Below are positions 1-5,081 of a DNA stretch of 5,081 nt, in pieces. Position 1 is the stretch's first letter; each line of letters starts with the position of its first letter. The translations under genes were made by a program, and so were the position numbers. A model generated the notes under the pieces. The model was given only the letters and a program-made list of their open reading frames with translations. It was not told the DNA's origin and did not search any database. The DNA comes from Pseudomonadota bacterium (lineage in GTDB: Bacteria; Myxococcota_A; Polyangia; Polyangiales; Ga0077539), in NCBI GenBank assembly GCA_023428035.1, contig JAEYZO010000763.1:1-5081 (forward strand). Reading direction: 5' to 3'.

Positions 1-465
1 CCCGCGGCCTGCGCGACCTCCGACGCCGGCTGCGGCGACCGCTGCGCCGAAGGGACGCGCGTCGCGGTCGCGCGCCTCGTGAGCGCCACCCACGCCCACG
101 CCTACCGCCGCCGCGGCGACCCGCTCCCGTGCTGCGGGTTCACCGTCGAAGCCCCCGCCGCCTTCTACCTCTACGACGCGCCGAGGGCAGACCTCCTGCC
201 CTTCCACGAGTGCCGCTTCTCCGACGGGAAGCACTTCTACTCAACGTCGCCCGTGTGCGAGGGCAACGCGACCAGCGCGGGGATCCTCGGGTACATCCTC
301 CCGCCGACGTCCCCCGCGCGCTGCGGGTCGGCGCCGCTGTACCGGGTGTACCGAGCCAACCCCGGCGACCACGTATACACGACGGACGTCGACGAGCGCG
401 ACGCGCTCGCGGGCCGCGGCTACCTGCACCAGCGCGTCGACGGATACGTGTGGACCTCGCCCTGA
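1..465 (+). CDS. Secreted-type protein with two DUF5648-like modules (5' end outside window)
   Basis: The frame is open from the left edge to a TGA at 463-465, giving 154 residues of a longer protein. A GTG at position 79 could start a 128-residue protein, but the upstream codons are in the same GC-rich style and carry three cysteines (residues 4, 11, 15), so I read it as a C-terminal fragment. Two modules are visible. The first, at about residues 47-102, has the core HFYSTSP (78-84) and then ILGYI (95-99). The second, at about 108-154, has PLYRVY (112-117), GDHVYTT (122-128), an ER pair (132-133), RGY (139-141) and a final GYVW. The pattern of an LYR strand, a DHxYTT core, ER, then GY matches the DUF5648 repeat, seen in secreted and surface proteins of unknown biochemical role. 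Residues C44-C45, C71, C86 and C108 suggest disulfides outside the cytoplasm. The export signal and any catalytic domain would lie upstream. Family assignment is by motif recognition only. Confidence 0.85.
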   Translation, partial: PAACATSDAGCGDRCAEGTRVAVARLVSATHAHAYRRRGDPLPCCGFTVEAPAAFYLYDAPRADLLPFHECRFSDGKHFYSTSPVCEGNATSAGILGYILPPTSPARCGSAPLYRVYRANPGDHVYTTDVDERDALAGRGYLHQRVDGYVWTSP

Positions 466-467
466 GG

Positions 468-1058
468 TCACTGCGTCGCGTACAGCTCGACCTCGCGCAC
501 GCGCGGGCCGTCGAAGGGCGTGTTCGAGTCGAAGCCCTGCGTCGCGCTGAAGCGCCAGCGGCGCGAGGTGACCGGGGCGAAGGTCACCGTGAGGTCGAGC
601 TCGCCCGTCCCCGGGGCGGCGGCGTTGCCGGGCACCGAGCCGTAGTCCGCCGGCACCGTGCGGTCGAAGACGAGGGTCTCGTAGGTGCCGTCCTCGTCGG
701 CGTCGGCCTCGAGCCGGAACGCGCCGATGGAGCGGCGGCGCGCGAACATGTCGCCGTCCTCGGCGGCGCGCAGGTGGAGCGAGGTCGCCGTCGCGCGCCC
801 CGCGGTCTGGACGTCGGCGCTCACGACGTCGCCGACGTTGCCGTCGTCGCCGAAGGCCGTGCCGTTGGCCTCGTCGAGGAGGCCGTCGATGAGCCTCGCC
901 GCGTTGGGGAGGCGGCTCGACCCGGTGACCGCGCCGCCGTTGCTCGCGGCGAAGACGTTCGACGTGGGTCCCGTGGTGACGGGGTCGGCCCCACAGCCCG
1001 CGAGCGCGAGCAGGAGCGTGCCAGGGAAGAGCTTCGACACAGACGATCGGATGTTCAT
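468..1058 (-). CDS. Small lipoprotein with probable discoidin-like (F5/8 type C-like) beta-sandwich
   Basis: This gene encodes 196 residues from an ATG at 1058 (reverse strand) to a TGA at 468-470. The start is supported by GAGGT eight bases upstream and by a lipoprotein signal beginning exactly there: MNIRSSVSK, a hydrophobic core at 10-20, and a lipobox LAGC with Cys22. An in-frame start at 1121 would bury that signal. Gly rather than Asp at +2 favours outer-membrane sorting by the Escherichia coli rule; whether that rule holds in this organism is unknown. After a short Thr/Ser/Gly linker, residues about 48-196 look like a galactose-binding-like beta-sandwich: RLIDGLLDE near the start (55-63), GAFRLEAD and YETLVFDR strands in the middle, SRRWRFSA (165-172), and a closing RVREVELYA (186-194), the usual last strand of discoidin-type domains. 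It probably binds a carbohydrate or another surface ligand, but I see no specific binding residues. It runs tail to tail with the DUF5648-like gene, 2 bp between stops, and diverges from the cysteine-rich lipoprotein gene. The fold call is tentative; the lipoprotein call is firm. Confidence 0.87.
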   Translation of the reverse strand: MNIRSSVSKLFPGTLLLALAGCGADPVTTGPTSNVFAASNGGAVTGSSRLPNAARLIDGLLDEANGTAFGDDGNVGDVVSADVQTAGRATATSLHLRAAEDGDMFARRRSIGAFRLEADADEDGTYETLVFDRTVPADYGSVPGNAAAPGTGELDLTVTFAPVTSRRWRFSATQGFDSNTPFDGPRVREVELYATQ

Positions 1059-1066
1059 CTCGGTAG

Positions 1067-1071
1067 ACCTC
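1067..1071 (-). promoter_or_regulatory. Ribosome binding site of the discoidin-like lipoprotein gene
   Basis: On the minus strand GAGGT lies eight bases before the ATG at 1058. It matches the Shine-Dalgarno core and fixes the start at the codon that opens the lipoprotein signal peptide, rather than the longer in-frame start at 1121. Confidence 0.6.
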
Positions 1072-1298
1072 GCTGAGCTGAGCCGCGCGGAGGCGCGCAG
1101 CGCATGGGGTGGAGACGACACGGCGACGTGGGATTATCGACGCGCCCCCGAACCGTCGGCGCTCGGAGACCCCGCACAGGGGAATCGTCGCTGACGGCGA
1201 GAAAATGCGCGGGCTGCTCCGTCTACAGCTCTCGGCAGGCCGGCGGGTCGACGCGACGTGGCGCGGTGCCGCGCGCGGCCGACGTCTGTCTGCCTCGC

Positions 1299-1302
1299 GG
1301 AG
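1299..1302 (+). promoter_or_regulatory. Ribosome binding site of the cysteine-rich lipoprotein gene
   Basis: GGAG lies eight bases before the ATG at 1311. Together with the lipoprotein signal beginning at that ATG, it decides the start against longer in-frame readings that begin around 1104. Confidence 0.6.
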
Positions 1303-1310
1303 ACCCGAAC

Positions 1311-2477
1311 ATGAGATCGCCCCCGCATGCGCCCCTGATCCTCCTCACGCTCCTCGGCGGCTGCACCGTCGGCCGCTCCGTGCTCGCCCCGGACGGGACC
1401 GACGCCGGCGCCATCGTCGACGTCCCCTCCGACCGAGGGAGCGACGCGCGCGTCGATACGGGCAGCCCGACCGACGTCATGGACGCCGCCGACGTGGCCG
1501 ACGTCATGGACGCCGCCGACGTGGCCGACGTCACGGACGCCGCCGACGTGGCCGACGGAGACACGGGGCCCGCGACCACCTGCGACCTGGGCTTCGTCGC
1601 CTGCGGCGCCGACTGCGTGAACCTCACCTCCAGCACCGGCAACTGCGGCGCCTGCGGCAACGCCTGCCCCGCGGGCCAGGTGTGCCGCACGGGCGTCTGC
1701 GGAACCGCCTGCGCCAGCGGCAACACCCTCTGCGGCACCGAGTGCGTCACGCTCGGCGACGACAACTCCCACTGCGGCGCGTGCAACAACGCCTGCGCGG
1801 CGGGCGAGAGCTGCCAGTCGGGCGTGTGCGTCGCGCCCGCGATGGTGAGCACCATCGGGTGCGCCGACGGCACGCGCGAAGGCTTCACCGACCAGGCGCG
1901 CTTCCCGAACATCGCCGCGTGCGCGGGGGCGTGGTCGCTGCCCGGGATCTTCCCCGCGATCCCGGCCTCGCCTCAGGCGAGCTGCGCGACCTCCGGCAAC
2001 TCCTCCACCACGGCGCCCGCGGACGGGATGGGGTGCAGCGCGTCGAACCTCTGCGGCGTCGGGTGGCACATCTGCAACGGCGGCGAGGTGCGCGCGCGCA
2101 CCGGCGGCGTGACGGGCGGCTGCGCCGCGGCCACGGACCTCCCCCCGGACAGCTTCTTCTCCGCCGCGGTGTCGGGCCCGGGTTGCTTCCAGTGCGCGCT
2201 GCGCTCGTTCACCCTCACCGGCCCCGGGTGCCTCGCCATCTCGTGCTCGGCGCCCCCGACGAACTGCCAGGAGTCCGGGGACCTCAACAACGACGTCTTC
2301 GGCTGCGGCACCATCGGCCGCACCGTCGTGGGCGAGTGCGACGGGCTCGACCGCACCGGCGGGAACAACTGCGCCGACGTCGCGGGCACCACCTGGCGCT
2401 GCGGCGGCGAGACCATGGAGAGCCGCACGGTGACGAAGGTCGGCGCGGCCAACGGGGGCGTCCTCTGCTGCCGCTAG
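1311..2477 (+). CDS. Cysteine-rich lipoprotein: Asp-rich linker, two 8-Cys modules, unknown C-terminal domain
   Basis: This gene encodes 388 residues, ATG at 1311, TAG at 2475-2477. The start is chosen for GGAG eight bases upstream and an immediate lipoprotein signal: MRSPPHAP, a hydrophobic stretch at 8-15, and lipobox LGGC with Cys18. Residues about 26-89 are an Asp/Ala/Val-rich linker holding three tandem copies of a nine-residue unit (DVMDAADVA, last copy DVTDAADVA, residues 55-81). Residues 91-130 and 134-173 are two eight-cysteine modules whose seven cysteine spacings are identical (7, 4, 10, 3, 4, 6, 5), with shared NCGACGNAC/HCGACNNAC cores; modules of this kind recur in myxobacterial surface proteins. 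Residues 184-388 form a separate domain opening with CADGTREGF, carrying GVGWHIC in the middle and ending GGVLCCR. It has 18 cysteines, an even number consistent with full disulfide pairing outside the cytoplasm. I recognise this domain style from myxobacterial secreted proteins but know no assigned function. The OmpA-type gene starts 41 bp downstream on the same strand, so co-transcription is likely. It may be a surface-exposed, disulfide-stabilised binding protein; that is inference. Confidence 0.9.
   Translation: MRSPPHAPLILLTLLGGCTVGRSVLAPDGTDAGAIVDVPSDRGSDARVDTGSPTDVMDAADVADVMDAADVADVTDAADVADGDTGPATTCDLGFVACGADCVNLTSSTGNCGACGNACPAGQVCRTGVCGTACASGNTLCGTECVTLGDDNSHCGACNNACAAGESCQSGVCVAPAMVSTIGCADGTREGFTDQARFPNIAACAGAWSLPGIFPAIPASPQASCATSGNSSTTAPADGMGCSASNLCGVGWHICNGGEVRARTGGVTGGCAAATDLPPDSFFSAAVSGPGCFQCALRSFTLTGPGCLAISCSAPPTNCQESGDLNNDVFGCGTIGRTVVGECDGLDRTGGNNCADVAGTTWRCGGETMESRTVTKVGAANGGVLCCR
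1473..1553 (+). repeat. Three tandem 27-bp repeats coding an Asp-rich linker
   Basis: Three head-to-tail copies lie at 1473-1499, 1500-1526 and 1527-1553. The unit begins GACGTCATGGACGCCGCC and ends GACGTGGCC. Copies 1 and 2 are identical; copy 3 differs by one base (ATG to ACG, Met to Thr). A partial GAC follows. The unit is nine codons, so copy-number change would keep the frame and only lengthen or shorten the spacer between the lipid anchor and the cysteine modules. Confidence 0.95.
1581..1829 (+). repeat. Two protein-level eight-cysteine repeats with 43-residue period
   Basis: Cysteines at residues 91, 98, 102, 112, 115, 119, 125 and 130 are matched by 134, 141, 145, 155, 158, 162, 168 and 173 of the same protein, each shifted by exactly 43. 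Between cysteines the sequence has diverged except for CG-x-x-CV, CGAC-x-NAC and G-x-x-C-x-x-G-V-C, so this is an old duplication kept by its disulfide framework rather than a recent DNA repeat. Confidence 0.9.
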
Positions 2478-2518
2478 CGCAGGGGCCACGGAACACACCC
2501 AACCGGGAAGCACACACC

Positions 2519-4066
2519 ATGAGCCACCGCACCGCTCGCCTCGCGCCCTCCCTCGTCGCCTGCCTCGCCCTCCTCGGCGCGGCGCGCACCGCGCACGCCC
2601 AGCGCGACGTCTCTCGCCTCGCGCTCCGCCTCGAGGGCGGCGCGGGCCTCGCGACCTCGTCACAACAACGCCACCAGCTCGGATACGACGGCGCCGTCGT
2701 CGACCTGAACCTCCGCCTCGCCTTCAACGTCGTCGACTGGCTCTCGCCGCAGGTGTCCGTGCACAACGGCTTCTTCGGCTCCACGGTGCAGAACCTCGAC
2801 GGGGGCCGCACCCTGGCCTTCCAGGGCGGCCTCCGGGTCGAGCCCCGCCTCGGCCGCGTCGGGCGCCTCTGGATCGACGGCAACGCAGGGCTCGTCCTCA
2901 CGGGCGACTCCCAGCGCTTCGGCTTCGACGCGGGCCTGGGCTTCGAGTTCGCGCTCGCGCCCTGGCTCTGCCTCGGGCCCTACGCCCGCTACCACGCGGT
3001 CTTCGCGAGCGCCTCGGCCAACGAGCCCTCCGACGCCGCGTGGTTGACCTTCGGCCTGTCGGTCACGCTGCGCCTCCCCCGCTCGGGCCCGCCCCCGAGC
3101 GACCGCGACGGCGACGGCGTCTTCGCCGACGAAGACCAGTGCGTCGACGTGCCGAAGGGGCCGAACCCCGACCCCGACCGCGAGGGCTGCCCGCGCCTCG
3201 ACCGCGACGGCGACGGCGTCTTCGACGACGAAGACCAGTGCGTCGACGTCCCGCAGGGGGCGTCGCCCGACCCGAGCCGCCGCGGGTGCCCGAGGCTCGA
3301 CACCGACCACGACGGCGTCTTCGACGACCAAGACCAGTGCGTGACCGCGCCCATGGGCGCGAACCCCAGCGCGACCCGCCGCGGGTGCCCCGACGTCGAC
3401 ACCGACAGCGACGGCGTCTTCGACTCGCAGGACCAGTGCCCCCAGGTGCACCGCGGCCTGCGCCCCGACCGCTCCCGCCTCGGGTGCCCGCTGCCCGACC
3501 GCGACGGCGACACGGTCATCGACCCCGAAGACCGCTGCCCCGAGGTGCCCGGAGACCCCGCCAACCACGGCTGCCCCGGGCGCGTCGTCACCCGCGGGGG
3601 GCGCATCGAGGCCCCGCCGGTGTTCTTCGCCACGAACCGCGACACGATCCTGTCGCGCTCGAACGCGACCCTCGAGGCCGTGGCCAACGTGCTCCGGGGC
3701 GTGCCCGACATCCGCCGACTCTCTGTCGAGGGCCACACCGACGACGTCAACGACGACGCCTCGAACATGGATCTCTCCAATCGCCGCGCGAACAACGTGA
3801 TGCGGTGGCTCGTAGAGCACGGCGTCGACGCCTCGCGCCTCGAGGCCCACGGGTTCGGCGAGACCCGTCCCCTGCAGCCCATCGACGGGCTCCGGGGTCG
3901 CGCGCTCCGCGGCGCCCGCGCGGCGAACCGCCGGGTGGAGTTCCGCATCATCGACCCGCCGATGCCGCCCACGGTGTCGGCGCAGACCGCGTCGCGGCTC
4001 GACCTCCGCGAGGCCGCCGGCCCAGGCGAGGGACGACGTCACCGACGTCACCGACGCCGCCGCTGA
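2519..4066 (+). CDS. OmpA-type outer-membrane protein: beta-barrel-like region, five TSP3 repeats, peptidoglycan-binding domain
   Basis: This gene encodes 515 residues from an ATG at 2519, with GGGAAG eight bases upstream, to a TGA at 4064-4066. Residues 1-27 are a Sec signal peptide ending AHA before Gln28. Residues about 30-187 alternate short amphipathic strands and turns with aromatic residues (LRLEGG, LNLRLAF, YARYHAVF, LTFGLSVTLRL), as expected for a small outer-membrane barrel. Residues 195-353 hold five TSP3-type calcium-binding repeats (DxDxDGVxDxxDxC). Residues about 361-478 are an OmpA C-terminal domain that binds peptidoglycan: GHTD at 405-408, then the full motif N-x2-L-S-x2-R-A-x2-V at 416-427. 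Asp408 and Arg423 are 15 apart, the same spacing as the diaminopimelate-binding Asp271/Arg286 of Acinetobacter OmpA. NRRVEF closes the domain at 470-475. It should tether the outer membrane to the cell wall. The last 11 codons give a very basic tail (GRRHRRHRRRR) in codons unlike the rest of the gene. It probably shares an operon with the cysteine-rich lipoprotein and converges with the TPR-PEGA gene. Confidence 0.95.
   Translation: MSHRTARLAPSLVACLALLGAARTAHAQRDVSRLALRLEGGAGLATSSQQRHQLGYDGAVVDLNLRLAFNVVDWLSPQVSVHNGFFGSTVQNLDGGRTLAFQGGLRVEPRLGRVGRLWIDGNAGLVLTGDSQRFGFDAGLGFEFALAPWLCLGPYARYHAVFASASANEPSDAAWLTFGLSVTLRLPRSGPPPSDRDGDGVFADEDQCVDVPKGPNPDPDREGCPRLDRDGDGVFDDEDQCVDVPQGASPDPSRRGCPRLDTDHDGVFDDQDQCVTAPMGANPSATRRGCPDVDTDSDGVFDSQDQCPQVHRGLRPDRSRLGCPLPDRDGDTVIDPEDRCPEVPGDPANHGCPGRVVTRGGRIEAPPVFFATNRDTILSRSNATLEAVANVLRGVPDIRRLSVEGHTDDVNDDASNMDLSNRRANNVMRWLVEHGVDASRLEAHGFGETRPLQPIDGLRGRALRGARAANRRVEFRIIDPPMPPTVSAQTASRLDLREAAGPGEGRRHRRHRRRR
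3101..3577 (+). repeat. Five TSP3-type repeats, 33-residue (99-bp) period
   Basis: The repeats start at residues 195, 228, 261, 294 and 327 of the OmpA-type protein, exactly 33 apart. Each opens with an Asp-rich loop and carries a cysteine pair: 208/224, 241/257, 274/290 and 307/323 (16 apart), and 340/352 (12 apart) in the shortened last copy. At DNA level the first 54 bases of copies 1 (3101) and 2 (3200) differ at only two positions, while their second halves have diverged. In the family these loops bind calcium and form a stiff rod, here between barrel and wall-binding domain. Confidence 0.92.
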
Positions 4067-4068
4067 CC

Positions 4069-4114
4069 CGCCCCCGCAGGTCAGCCCTCGTGATCGTCGA
4101 CGGTCGCGGGGGCG
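4069..4114. terminator. Possible bidirectional terminator hairpin between convergent genes
   Basis: CGCCCCCGC at 4069-4077 is the exact reverse complement of GCGGGGGCG at 4106-4114, giving a nine-pair all-GC stem with a 28-base loop. It sits wholly between the two stop codons (4066 and 4128), where a shared terminator would be expected. Against it, the loop is long, there is no T run on either strand, and a competing 5-bp stem can form between GGGGG at 4108-4112 and CCCCC at 4121-4125. In DNA this GC-rich such stems arise by chance. Confidence 0.3.
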
Positions 4115-4127
4115 CTCTCACCCCCGA

Positions 4128-5081
4128 TCAGAACGCTCGCAGCACCGCCCCCGTCGACCCGCCCGCGTACTCCGGCTCCCCCGGCGCGAGCAGCACCGCC
4201 GCCGTCGTCGCCCCCGCGATCACCGCCGCCGCGACGCCGACGCCGACCCAGAACCACGGCCTCGACGCCAGCGGGCGCGACCGAGGCGAGAGCGTCAGGC
4301 TCCGCGTCGCGCGCTCCCCCGGCGAGAGCGTCACGGCGCGGCTCAGGTCGACGTAGCCCTCCCGCGTGGCGCGCACCCTCCGCTCTCCCGGGGGGCCCGA
4401 CCACTCCGCGGTGCCCCGGCCGAGCAGCGCGCCGTCGACGTAGAGCCTCGCGTCGGTGGGCGTCACGCTCAGCGCCAGCGACGCGGGCTCGGGGCGCAGC
4501 TCGACGCTCCGGCTCACCCGCGCGCCGGGAGCGACCTCGACGGTGAAGCGCTCGGCGACGTGACCCGGCGACGTGAGCTCGACCTGGTGCGACCCGGGGT
4601 CGAGCTCGAGCTGCCGCGGCACCGGCGCGACGACGCCGTCGACGCGGGCGGTGAGCGGGTCGGCGGAGACGCTCAGCGTGAGCGTGGCGATGGCGTCGGT
4701 CACCACGTTGAGGAGCAGCGCGGCGTCGCGGGCGACGTCGGGCTCGGACGAGGCCGCGGGCATCGCGAGGCACTCGCGCAGGGCCTGCCGTGCGTCGCGG
4801 AGACGCCCGAGCTGCCGTAGCGCGATGGCCACGTTGAGCGCGGTGCGCGGCCGGTCGACCAGCGACCGTGAGCGCTGAAAGTCCGCGAGCGCCTCGACCC
4901 AGCGGGACTCCCTCGCGTGAGCGACGCCCTCCTCGAAGGCCGCGCGAGCGCCCTCCTCCCCGGGGGCCACGGTCACGGGCGCGGTCTGCGCCGAGCACGG
5001 CGCGGGCGCGGCGGCGAGCGCCAGCCCGACCATCACTCCGCGCGGCCAGGCCGCGGTCGACCTCAGTACTCGGTGCGGAGC
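4128..5081 (-). CDS. TPR-PEGA protein with C-terminal membrane segment (5' end uncertain, may lie beyond window)
   Basis: The minus-strand frame is open from the right edge to a TGA at 4128-4130. Candidate starts inside the window are GTG at 5036 and ATG at 5033, giving about 302 residues. Those starts give a hydrophobic leader (VGLALAAAPAPCSAQ) with no positive charge before it, and GGAG lies too close to either. The 15 upstream codons are in frame and read APHRVLRSTAAWPRG, a plausible basic signal-peptide n-region, so the true start may be outside. Numbered from 5036: leader 1-16, probable cleavage before Gln17; TPR-like helices about 27-90 (AFEEGVAHARESRWVEALAD onward); two PEGA domains at about 118-181 and 185-250, each with VDG at the turn, ending in EGYV and similar strands; one membrane helix at about 261-284; and a short Gly-rich tail ending AVLRAF. 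This layout is common in myxobacteria, often near signalling genes, but its role is not established. It probably sits in the periplasm, anchored at its C-terminus. It converges with the OmpA-type gene across 61 bp. Confidence 0.9.
   Translation of the reverse strand, partial: APHRVLRSTAAWPRGVMVGLALAAAPAPCSAQTAPVTVAPGEEGARAAFEEGVAHARESRWVEALADFQRSRSLVDRPRTALNVAIALRQLGRLRDARQALRECLAMPAASSEPDVARDAALLLNVVTDAIATLTLSVSADPLTARVDGVVAPVPRQLELDPGSHQVELTSPGHVAERFTVEVAPGARVSRSVELRPEPASLALSVTPTDARLYVDGALLGRGTAEWSGPPGERRVRATREGYVDLSRAVTLSPGERATRSLTLSPRSRPLASRPWFWVGVGVAAAVIAGATTAAVLLAPGEPEYAGGSTGAVLRAF

Larger units (their letters stand above)
1059..1310. promoter_or_regulatory. Divergent intergenic region between two lipoprotein genes
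   Basis: These 252 bp separate divergently transcribed genes, so promoters for both should lie here. I found no convincing paired -35/-10 element. The best local candidate is GATAAT on the minus strand (1138-1133), about 75 bases before the discoidin-like gene, but nothing like TTGACA lies 16-18 bases upstream of it. On the plus strand GAAAAT at 1201-1206 is a weak -10-like hexamer, also without a -35 partner. There is no operator-like long palindrome and no riboswitch or leader structure that I can recognise. Promoters in very GC-rich bacteria are often hard to read by eye, so the assignment rests on gene layout. Confidence 0.45.

Noticed and set aside
129..1076. Long plus-strand open frame overlapping the first two genes
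   Set aside because: Its product is Arg/Ala/Gly-rich low complexity without a domain, and it lies across two genes with recognisable modules. Long chance frames are expected in GC-rich DNA.
1133..1138. GATAAT on the minus strand as a firm sigma-70-type -10 box
   Set aside because: No -35-like hexamer at 16-18 bases upstream; kept only as a note in the intergenic entry.
1473..1553. CRISPR-like array
   Set aside because: The 27-bp units abut without spacers and are in frame within a coding linker.
1109..2518. Upstream extension of the OmpA-type reading frame to a start near 1109
   Set aside because: The extension is arginine-rich shadow sequence over the cysteine-rich lipoprotein gene. A ribosome site and a clean signal peptide begin at 2519.
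1134..2663. Minus-strand open frame of about 509 codons
   Set aside because: Antisense shadow of the cysteine-rich lipoprotein and the start of the OmpA-type gene; product is Ala/Gly/Arg-rich with no motif.
2660..4051. Minus-strand open frame of about 463 codons opposite the OmpA-type gene
   Set aside because: Its periodicity only mirrors the TSP3 repeats on the other strand; no export signal or domain is visible.
3040..4356. Plus-strand open frame of about 438 codons spanning the OmpA-type gene and the convergent junction
   Set aside because: Pro/Arg-rich shadow of the OmpA-type gene and, further on, of the TPR-PEGA gene; it lacks any recognisable domain.
4081..4998. Second minus-strand open frame overlapping the TPR-PEGA gene
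   Set aside because: It is the out-of-frame reading of the same DNA, arginine-rich, whereas the other frame gives TPR, PEGA and a membrane helix in order.

Overview
The DNA is very GC-rich, with a strong preference for G or C at third codon positions. Its genes encode exported proteins of styles common in Myxococcota: Asp/Ala-rich linkers behind lipoprotein signals, tandem eight-cysteine modules, TSP3-OmpA porin-like proteins and TPR-PEGA-membrane-anchor proteins. A myxobacterium or relative is the best guess. This is an inference from protein style and composition; there is no RNA gene or marker gene to fix it.

Layout, left to right. (1) 1-465, plus strand: the C-terminal end of a protein with two DUF5648-like modules; its start lies outside the window. 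(2) 468-1058, minus strand: a small lipoprotein with a probable discoidin (F5/8 type C-like) beta-sandwich, converging on gene 1 with only 2 bp between the stop codons. (3) 1059-1310: a 252-bp divergent intergenic region that must hold the promoters for genes 2 and 3. (4) 1311-2477, plus: a cysteine-rich lipoprotein with an Asp-rich linker built from a 27-bp DNA repeat, two eight-cysteine modules of identical spacing, and an 18-cysteine C-terminal domain of unknown function. (5) 2519-4066, plus, 41 bp downstream and probably in the same operon: an outer-membrane OmpA-type protein with a signal peptide, a beta-barrel-like region, five TSP3 calcium-binding-type repeats and a peptidoglycan-binding OmpA C-terminal domain. 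(6) 4067-4127: a short convergent gap with a possible hairpin terminator. (7) 4128 to the right edge, minus: a TPR-PEGA protein with a C-terminal membrane segment; its start is uncertain and may lie beyond the window.

Taken together this looks like a cell-envelope locus. All four genes with a readable N-terminal region have an export signal or what looks like one, and the first protein has extracellular-type modules. The clearest functional pair is the cysteine-rich lipoprotein and the OmpA-type protein, probably co-transcribed; the second would tie the outer membrane to peptidoglycan. I see no tRNA, rRNA, CRISPR array, insertion sequence, phage gene, defence system or biosynthetic enzyme. 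Nothing here amounts to a clearly new biological system. The least explained parts are the cysteine-rich lipoprotein's C-terminal domain and the odd basic tail of the OmpA-type protein.
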